Shown piece by piece: positions 56,840 to 64,000 of a stretch of DNA of 64,000 nucleotides. The translations under genes and the position numbers were made by a program. The number at the start of each line of letters is the position of its first letter. Positions within the stretch are counted from its first letter, which is position 1. Source of the DNA: Deroplatys truncata (Eukaryota > Arthropoda > Insecta > Mantodea > Mantidae). The notes under the pieces are model-generated. The model ran no database searches, was not told where the DNA came from, and saw nothing but the letters and a program-made list of their open reading frames with translations. Location of the stretch: assembly GCA_030765065.1 (NCBI GenBank), contig CM060987.1, positions 74,224,557 through 74,288,556 on the forward strand, written 5' to 3'.

Positions 56840-58200
56840 AAAATCCAGACATCTTTATTGCCTTGTAAAGTGAAGTGTAGTCCGGAAATACCTCGAGTAG
56901 TTTCATCTTGTCGATAATTCCATGAACCGGAGCTTAGCTAAGGATGAGCAAAATTATATTCTCTACGTAGATGAAATACCATTAATGCACTAAGACTATT
57001 TGGTTAACAAAATTTCCTAAAGAGTAGACTACAACTTTCTTGGTGTTATTTAGCTTAATGAGTGTATATCTTTATAAGACATTTTGCAAAAAATGTTTAC
57101 TAATTTTAGGAGAGGGAGACTAATATCTCTGTTGGTATTATTAGGGATGAAAATGTGAACTTCATAGCAAATAAATAGTATCTTACCAAAATTTATAAAC
57201 CTATCTTTATTGCGTTTGAAGAGCGAAACTAATAATTATTCTCCCCAATTCTGTTGTAAAATTAGTAAAATACAGATACACTGGTTAGCAGGTTTGCCGA
57301 CGATATCAAATTTACCAAAGAGTTAGTAATATTCTGAAGAAACACATGTTGATGCTGGGTTACAAAATATCACAGTTGGAACCACGAATCTCGGGATTTT
57401 ACTTAATACGTATTTTCTGTTTTAACGCTGACTGTTCGATACGCACTGTTTTCTTTTCGACAACTAACTCTTTTTGGAATCATGTTTTGGTTATTGAGTA
57501 ATATAATGCTTGCTACAATGGAAATTCGTTTACTCTTTGCCTTAAGGGTACTGGAATTACTAATCTATACAAATTTCAAACAATTTGATTTTACATTTTA
57601 TACAAATTTGTTCAACATAATTATAAGAAAATTAATTTTCGTTGCACTATGTGCAAAACTTTCCAAGAAAATAATTTTCAAAAAATTAAAATCGAATCGT
57701 ATGAATGCCCCACATGATGAAAATATTAAGCTTTTAAATGTTACGTCATATTCTTTGAGTATAGTCATTTACATTCAATTATTTAAAATAACATGCACTG
57801 TAATTTTTTTTACTAGTGACTTTTAGTAACACTTGCACCGTTCCTACTTCACTCCTAACTTAAAATATAATCAAAATTTACTCTTTGTAAGATATTCATA
57901 ACCCAAACATATTTATAAGTTGCTTATTCGGATAGTTACTAAAGTGGAAGCTATCACCTTTGCAAATGAATGGTTAGGTAACATGGATCGGGCCCTATCT
58001 TGGCAATATACTCGTATCCAGGAGTTCATAGGATTACATTTGAACTCTAAATATATGCTTTATATAAATTTGTTGTACTTCACTAATACATAACATAGTT
58101 ATGTTGATCGCTGAAGAATTATTATTGTTTTGAAGCACAAAATATCTTATGTTAAAAGAACTATAAACAGTGTTTTTTCTCTTTTAAATATTTAGAAAGT
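56840..58200. other. AT-rich intergenic stretch, no gene recognised
   Basis: A 114-codon plus frame at 57482-57826 is hydrophobic and AT-driven (Leu/Ile/Phe/Lys) and has no recognisable family. Confidence 0.4.
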
Positions 58201-58254
58201 TTTAACAATCAATAAATGGAAAGGTAGAATCAGATGACTGAAAAATTCAATGCC

Positions 58255-58326
58255 ATAGCCGGGATTTGAACCACGGATCTCCCGGTCTCCGTCCGGTTGC
58301 TCTAACCACTGAGCTACCATGGCAAC
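58255..58326 (-). repeat. tRNA-like unit, minus orientation
   Basis: In complement it reads gccatggtagctcagtggtt (A box), then a gagaccggg anticodon arm and ggttcaaatccc (B box), closing with ctatggc. The acceptor stem pairs over seven positions, but the T stem has mismatches and the anticodon loop lacks the expected T at position 33, so it is tRNA-derived rather than a tRNA gene. Confidence 0.6.
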
Positions 58327-58619
58327 ATGCCGGCTGGAGAATTAATGGCGGGAGATCCGTGGTTCAAATCCCGGCTATGGCATTGAATTTTTCAGTCATC
58401 TGATTCTACCTTTCCAACCCTGTCCAACACACGGCTTGTGTGAAAGAACAATTAGTTCCATTAATTGACCTAATAGTGGTTGAAACTAGAAGCCCGGGAC
58501 TTAAGTACTTACAAAGAATGTAATGAATGGGGTATGACATCTCAATACATTTGAGATCTCCTTGTGGTTTACCGGGAAAAATGCGAGACAGCTGGAGAAT
58601 TTAATGGCGTGCCGGCATG

Positions 58620-58692
58620 TTGCCATGGTAGCTCAGTGGTTAGAGCAACCGGACGGAGACCGGGAGATCCGTGGTTCAAATCCCGGCTATGG
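58620..58692 (+). repeat. tRNA-like unit, full plus copy
   Basis: Same tRNA-like unit as at 58255-58326 in direct orientation, preceded by gtgccggcatgttgccatgg. Box A and box B are intact, so RNA polymerase III transcription is possible. Confidence 0.6.
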
Positions 58693-59145
58693 CATTGAAT
58701 TTTTCAGTCATCTGATTCTACCTTTCCAACCCTGTCCAACACACGGCTTGTGTGAAAGAACAATTAATTCCAATCAATAAATGGATCGACAATTTAGCAA
58801 TTAAATAGCTCTGATATAAAATTCATTTCCCCCATATACTTGAATACAAGAATTTAAACCACATTGCTTTTCCGCCTTTTGCTTCGTGAATCTCTCCCTT
58901 GATCTGTAGAACGACTTCAGAATACCGTGTGTAAAGGGGAAGTATAATTTGGATTAATTTACTTAAAAATGTTTTTCATAAATTTAGAAAGGGCCGAAAT
59001 AATTCACCACATTTTAAGAGTGCATTCTCCTGTCCTCCCTCCGCTGCCAGAATAAAGCTAGCCGCTCTCTCTTCACCGACCTAATCCGGAACCTGCTCGC
59101 AGTAGTACACACCACCAGGCTGCGCCCACGGGATTGAAGATGTTG

Positions 59146-59385
59146 CGTCCAATGAGTTGCTTGCGGCAGAAGGTTCTGGAAACGGGACCAGTTTGTTATG
59201 GTCACCAAAAGGCGGCCGCCATAGACGAAAAATCTCGTACAAAACTGTGAGGGGGGCCGTACAAACGTCCAATGAGTTGCTTGCGGCAGAAGGTTCTGGA
59301 AACGGGACCAGTTTGTTATGGTCACCAAAAGGCGGCCGCCATAGACGAAAAATCTCGTACAAAACTGTGAGGGGGGCCGTACAAA
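59146..59385. repeat. Perfect tandem duplication, 2 x 120 bp
   Basis: Units 59146-59265 and 59266-59385 appear identical base for base. They are GC- and CpG-rich (ggcggccgcc, gaggggggccg) in contrast to the surroundings. The paired reading frames on both strands are by-products. The flank at 59010-59145 has the same composition and probably belongs to the same unidentified sequence. Confidence 0.9.
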
Positions 59386-59904
59386 CTGGTACACATTACA
59401 ACCTTTCCTTGAATAAAGTATGCAAAGCTTTTAATTTTCTAAAAGGTAGTCATGTATTAAATTGCTAAAACCCAAATTTCGAAAGTATAAGTGGCAAAAA
59501 TATAAGAAGACAAGATTAAGAGAAAATTTCTTTAAAATTTATTATCCAGAGTCCTTAGTGAGCTATGCAATGTTGTCCTACCTACGCGCACAGAGTGCTA
59601 GTAATGACAACCTCTTTGAGTTTTACACAGAAAATGGTTTTTCATTCAATTTAGTTGTTTATCAACCAAGAAACGTTATAAAATCAGTTGCGATTTTTTC
59701 ATATAAAGTTGAGTTAAAGGTGTAATAATAATCATACCTCGACAGCAGCGGTGATTGGTTGAAATTTAAGCTACCATATCAAAATGTCCGCATACAAACG
59801 GAATAAGCTAAAGGAAACCTCTCAAAATATCATTTCTGTTTTGCTCCAATGATTCGAGTTGTTATAGTTAGAAGTTCCCTATATTGCTATTCCGGAGGCC
59901 CGCT

Positions 59905-60475
59905 ACATCCACGCCGACGTTCTACCACATCTGCTCAGCCGACGACATTGGATTCAGCAATTTCGCGCTAGCAGCAGGCTTATCTGCCGCGAGGCTGTGT
60001 GTTGCAGGACACGCCAGTACATCTTCAATCTCAGTCTCTCCACACAGTCCAGCCGTCACCGAACACAGCCATCACCACCAAGCTTCGCCTGTGATAAGCT
60101 GGAGGACATACATGCGGAGCTCTTATACATCACCCCCAAGATCACCTCATTTGAAGACACAATTAGGCAACTAAAGACAGACATCGACACACAGCATCAA
60201 CACAACTCCGACACATTCACTGAATGTCCACCAGCAATGACCCAGCAGAATTAACAGCCTCGTACAGACCGTCACATTCTCATAAGAAGGCTCGTCAAGA
60301 AGGAAGTAGCAGTCCTTCAGACGATGCTGAGCCAAAACCACCAGTCCGCCGGAACTGCTCAAGCACATTGACGAGGACATTGACGAGCTCCCACCGGGTT
60401 AGCTTCAAGTCATCGACCGTAATGATCGACGGAGATACAACTAGAATTCAGTAAAGGTCACATCGATGAATTTGT
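59905..60475 (+). pseudogene. Possible retrotransposon ORF1-like fragment
   Basis: A GC-richer block whose frames change: CDKLEDIHAELLYITPKI and TSFEDTIRQLKTDIDTQ (about 60090-60195) look like a coiled coil, then SYRPSHSHKKARQEGSSS with acidic SDDAEPKPP (about 60255-60345). A coiled coil followed by a basic, Ser/Pro-rich stretch is common in ORF1 proteins of LINEs, but no RNA-binding or zinc-knuckle motif is visible. Several frame breaks. It ends shortly before the transposon at 60702. Confidence 0.3.
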
Positions 60476-61059
60476 GACGGTGGTAGGTTGTGTCATCGGC
60501 CAAGCCTTTCTCCCGGCTCCCATCTCATCTCCCATATCATACTCCTGAATTCACGAGTGCTTATAAGCGCCACCGTCACATGGACACCTTAGAATTCCAT
60601 CCGCTTTCCCATATTCCCATCTTACGCTTTCCTCAGTCTTCCCCCTTGTTGTTCCCTTATATTCTTTATCATTCTTAACCCCCCCCCCCACAATAGGGTT
60701 GTGTACGGCACAAATTGCAGGACAAATTCCTCACACGTAGACGAAATTATGTTATATGAACATGGGTCTGGAAACGCTTTGTTTCCATGATGCAACTCTT
60801 TTCTCCAACTCATTAATTATGGGAAACACACCCGAACAGAACGTTAGAATCATGGGGAATATGCACTCTTGGATACGTCTGGTTACGTTGTCATTATCGT
60901 AGGTGCACCGCCAGTGTTTTGTTTTACATGTCCCTGTTGCCATCCGACTTGCGTCATTGCTTGTTTACAGGTAACATCAACTGTTCCAGTGAGCAGTACG
61001 ATCTTGGCAAGCACATGGGTTACTACGTACTAGTAGAGTTGATCACAGACTTGGCTCGT

Positions 61060-62118
61060 GCAATGGAAGTGTACATAAATGCAGAGATGGCAGATGCCCA
61101 TTTGATGTATGGATTAGCAGACGGAAATGGCGCTTTCGCTCAACGTTTGTACTGGGAGAGATTTCCAGAACGAAGGTGCCCCGACAGGAAAACGTTTGAA
61201 GCTATTGATCGTCTAGGGAACATGGGGCGTTTCAGCTTGATACTCGCGACCGGGGAAGACACGGACACCGCAACGGGAGGCGGCAATTCTTCAGGCAGTT
61301 GACGACGACCCCAGTTTCAGTACAAAACAAAGTAGTTGCAACAATGAATGTTGACCACATTACTGTCTGGCGAGTGTTACACGAGGTCCGGCTGTATGCA
61401 TACCATTTACAATGTGTGCAGGCACTATCAGCAGCTAATTTTCATGCACGGGTACGCTTCTGCGAATGGTTTATGCAACAAAGTGTTAACCCTAATTTTA
61501 GTGCAACAGTGTTGTTCACAGATGAGGCGTCGTTTCAACGAGATCAGACTGTAAATTATCAAAATCGGCATGTATGGGCTGACGTCAATTCTCACGCAAT
61601 TGTTGAAACAAGTCATCAACAAAGATTTTCTGCCAGTGTTTGGGCCGGCATTGTTGGTGACTGTTTGGTAGGGCCTCACATTCTTCCACCCAGGGTCAGC
61701 GGGCAAAGTTACCATAACTTCGTAGAGAATGTTCTACCTGATCTGTTAGCAGATGTGCCTTTAGCTGTGCGATAAAACGTATACTTCATGCACGATGGAG
61801 CACCTCCTCATTTTAGTGTTAATGTCCGTCGGCTTCTAAATAATAGATTCAGTGAAGGATAGATAGAGGTGGACCAATTGCCTGGCCTCCGCGCTCCCCG
61901 GACCTAAACACACTGGACTTTTATTTGTGGGGGCATTTGAAAGCTCTTGTGTATCGAATCCCAGTACCAGATGTTCAGAATCTCCGTATCCGTATTATGG
62001 AAGGCTGCGAAACCGTACGCGATACTCCAAGGTTACATCAGCGCATGCGGGATTCACTACACGGTGGGTTGATGCATGTATCAATGCTCACGGAGGGCAT
62101 ATTGAACATCTCCTGTGA
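61060..62118 (+). pseudogene. DUF4817/DDE transposase pseudogene
   Basis: The amino-terminal part, about 61060-61260, reads MADAHLMYGLADGNGAFAQR then RFPERRCPDRKTFEAIDRL, the helix-turn-helix that databases call DUF4817, frequent in insect transposon proteins. A frame from 61299 adds NVDHITVWRVLHE (second helix-turn-helix) and NPNFSATVLFTDEASFQRD with the first catalytic aspartate, then WAGIVGDCLVGPHILPPR and NFVENVLPDLLADVP. After a stop at 61773, YFMHDGAPPHFSVNVRRLL carries the second aspartate, then SPDL-type and DFYLWGHLKALVYRIPV (about 61917-61968) the third acid region. Stops and indels make it inactive. The order is that of Tc1/mariner-superfamily DDE proteins. Confidence 0.75.
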
Positions 62119-62161
62119 GAAAGAGTTGCACGTGGTATGCTGATACGTTCTATTCTTGTGT

Positions 62162-62411
62162 CGTTCTCCGTGGTGTAGTGATTACCATGCTAGCCCCTAG
62201 TTCCCGAGGTCGCGGGTTCAAACCCGGAGGAAGACATAAAAATCCTTAGCATGGCTTCGTTTGGAAGGGAAGTAAAGCAAAGCAAAGCCGGTGGTCCCAT
62301 GTCGTAGATTTACAGCACGTAAAAGAACCTCAAGCCTGATAAAGAGGCCTCTGAGCAAAATTACCGGTCTTTCACGAAAGAGCATCCAGAAATAAAACTC
62401 AATTTAGTTTA
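62162..62411 (+). mobile_element. tRNA-headed SINE, family A, inserted in the DDE transposon
   Basis: Begins cgttctccgtggtgtagtga (A box tggtgtagtgattacc), B box gggttcaaacccgg, then the family A body and ends ctcaatttagttta. Target duplication: gttctattcttgtgt at 62147-62161 and gttctatttcttgtgt at 62412-62427, one base longer. Relative to the 11219 copy, part of the body (the gggacgctaag segment) is deleted and agcaa is duplicated. Confidence 0.88.
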
Positions 62412-62545
62412 GTTCTATTTCTTGTGTGTTTCCCATGATTAATGAGATGGAGGAAATGACTTGTAACATGGTAACAAAGTGTTTCCAGAAACATAAGTTC
62501 TTCGTCTACGTGTGAGGAATGTGTCCTGCAATTTGTGCCATACAT

Positions 62546-63780
62546 TTTTGTTACATTCTGTATATATATAAAATAATTTCATGCTTTAAAATTGTATGGA
62601 CAAATATAGAGATGAATGTTTAATTAATTAACCTATTAGTATGGGAGAAAATGCTAAATATGGCCTTAAATTTTTACCTTAAACATTTATATGACATTGA
62701 TATTATTGTCTAATTACTCCACAACTAAGCATGCTAATAAAATATCTCATCTTTTTAATGTTGCTATTTATAAGGAAGTAGCAAATTTCACACATTTATA
62801 CAAAAAAACTATATTGTGTGAAACAATTTTAAAACATCCTATATTTAAAACTACAAGCTAAATACGTAATGTTGCTTCTGGCCTTTACTGTTTTAACATT
62901 TAATATATGTGCAGGGCCTCCTTTGTCTGGTCCTCTAACCTAAGTTAGTCAGCTGAAAATTCTTGCGGCTTCTTTGAATGGTTTGGTTACTTTTATGTAC
63001 ATACCCTTTTGACCATAATTTTTTAGGCTTTACAGGCATTTAAATGTATATCTCCCATGGTTTTAAATGACCACATGGCTATAAAAACCACAGAGAACTA
63101 AAGTAAGAGGTACGTTGTATTTAATAACACAAAATCGGTATTTATTATTTTTAGCATTTTTTGGCCTTATTTTCATCGATGAGTATCCTTAAGGGCAGTT
63201 TGGAAGGAAGAAGCACGTTGTAAACTGGTAGTCACTTCATGTGCAATGTTACTATTTATCTTGTGTTCTATAAAGGAAAATATTATTAATTACTATGGTA
63301 ACCAAAATGCAACTAATTGTACTGCATTCAGATTATTTGTACTGTCATTTTAATTCATAAATATTCTTGTTTATTACAATTATATAATGGTTATTTATGA
63401 AGATGTTTAGCATGTACAAATATGTACAAGCATCTTAGAGTAGAGTAATAGTCCTGCTCCAACTTAACAATACAAAGCTAGTGATTTCTTTGCACATATA
63501 AGGTAAACATTATCTATGCTTCATGTACTTTCCATTATTTTGTATTAGAAATTAGATAAATAAAGCATTCAGGCTTTCACATTACATCTGTGCTGTTATT
63601 GTCCTCGCCATAGTCATCAATGATAAAGCAGGCAAAGAAGATGTCAAATGATAAGACTATTGGAGCTGCTCTGAATAAAATGAAAGCTATGAAGAATAAT
63701 AAAAAATGAAATAAAACCTAGTAAGACTGTAAATAATATATTACTAAAGAAAGGCTCAAAAAATACCAATCAATTCAAAG
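62546..63780. other. AT-rich intergenic stretch, no gene recognised
   Basis: No motif recognised; polyadenylation-like aataaa words occur near 63558. Confidence 0.4.
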
Positions 63781-63783
63781 TTA

Positions 63784-64000
63784 ATAGCTGAAACTTTCTA
63801 TGATTACTTTTTAAATCTTGCTGAAAGTTTAGCTCCAGAATATAAAGTGAATGCAGGTAATTCCAAAAATAATAGAACAGAAATATTTAAATTAACAATG
63901 TTCTTATACCGCACTGATCAGGTAGAAATACCTTCAATAATTTCTAAATTTAAAACAAAGCATTCTTCTGGTGTTGAAGTCCCAGATTTTCTGTTGAAGA
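63784..64000 (+). pseudogene. LINE reverse-transcriptase protein, partial, runs off the window
   Basis: One frame is open from 63784 to the window edge: AETFYDYFLNLAESLAPEY, then TMFLYRTDQVEIPSIISKF and KHSSGVEVPDFLLK. This is the linker and start of the fingers in LINE reverse transcriptases (NYF..iA..L block, FL.Pt...Ei...i..LK..ks.G.D.ip..lLK). The D of the GxDxIP motif is E here. It differs from the LINE family at 28-29 kb. The frame upstream is broken by a stop just before 63784. Whether the catalytic part is intact lies outside the window. Confidence 0.7.

Larger units (their letters stand above)
58221..58770 (+). mobile_element. Foldback composite of tRNA-like SINE units
   Basis: The whole block lies between perfect 15-bp direct repeats, caatcaataaatgga, at 58206-58220 and 58771-58785, the mark of a single retroposition-type event. 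Inside are one minus tRNA-like unit, one 5'-deleted plus unit and one full plus unit, each followed by the same body (attgaatttttcagtcatc ... gtccaacacacggcttgtg). Arms 58218-58284 and 58349-58415 are perfect reverse complements of 67 bp with a 64-bp loop. There is no poly-A tail. Confidence 0.75.
60702..62545 (+). mobile_element. DDE transposon with about 130-bp inverted ends (DUF4817 type)
   Basis: Left end 60702 to about 60835 and right end about 62425-62545 are reverse complements over most of their length: ggcacaaattgcaggaca, attcctcacacgtagacgaa, ctggaaac-ctttgtt-ccatg, catttcc/ctcattaat-atgggaaacacac. The interior holds one transposase, frame-broken, and the 3' part carries a SINE insertion with its own target duplication. 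The target duplication of the element itself was not resolved. Confidence 0.75.

Noticed and set aside
57482-57826. 114-codon plus frame, hydrophobic
   Set aside because: Composition is what AT-rich DNA gives by chance (Leu, Ile, Phe, Lys, Asn); no motif.
58620-58692. Functional tRNA gene
   Set aside because: Acceptor stem and box A/B are good, but the T stem mispairs, the anticodon loop lacks T33, and the unit is repeated with a common SINE-like body.
59014-59394. 126-codon minus frame with an internal repeat, as a repeat protein
   Set aside because: The repetition is just the perfect 120-bp DNA duplication (120 is divisible by 3); several frames on both strands stay open for the same reason.

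Overview
This window looks like AT-rich, gene-poor nuclear DNA from an arthropod, most likely an insect with a large repeat-laden genome. The evidence is the mix of transposon families (mariner, Tc1-like, a DUF4817-type DDE element, P/THAP, PIF/Harbinger, hAT), tRNA-headed SINEs and LINE fragments, with only one convincing host exon and no bacterial-style operons. A cockroach, termite, stick insect or similar is a guess from the repeat style; the sequence here does not fix the species.

Layout. 1.8-4.9 kb: a promoter-like repeat interrupted by two different TA-inserting DNA transposons (1847-3265 and 3531-4666). 6.6-11.05 kb: a decayed P-type transposon with a THAP zinc finger on the minus strand, between inverted ends. 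11.2-11.5 kb: a SINE with target-site duplications. 13.3-14.0 kb: a hAT remnant. 15-18 kb, 26.4-27.8 kb, 30.4-38.8 kb, 43.3 kb and 52.1-52.9 kb: many copies of one unclassified repeat of about 0.85 kb in both orientations, sometimes as inverted pairs. 22.8-23.1 kb: a spliced host coding exon rich in Gly, Ala, Thr and Gln. 28.2-29.7 kb and 45.0-45.5 kb: pieces of one LINE family; a different LINE runs off the right edge. 34.7-36.1 kb: a Tc1-like element inserted in the 0.85-kb repeat, with an unoccupied site visible in another copy. 39.5-41.1 kb: a PIF/Harbinger element with TTA duplications. 45.6-46.3 kb: a second copy of the promoter-like repeat, carrying textbook heat-shock elements just upstream of a TATA box. 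46.5-46.8 kb: a MITE. 47.2-47.9 and 49.7-51.0 kb: two mariners. 53.5-56.1 kb: a hAT element with an internal 485-bp tandem duplication. 58.2-58.8 kb: a foldback composite of tRNA-like SINE units. 59.1-59.4 kb: a perfect 120-bp tandem duplication. 60.7-62.5 kb: a DDE transposon with long inverted ends and a SINE inserted inside it.

How it works together. Nearly every recognisable coding sequence is a broken transposase or reverse transcriptase, so this is an archive of insertions rather than a working gene set. The most interesting non-coding signal is the dispersed repeat that carries heat-shock elements, a TATA box and a GTGAA-rich leader with no heat-shock protein reading frame after it. 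No CRISPR array, rRNA or convincing functional tRNA gene was found. All family assignments were made by eye from motifs; none was confirmed by a database search.
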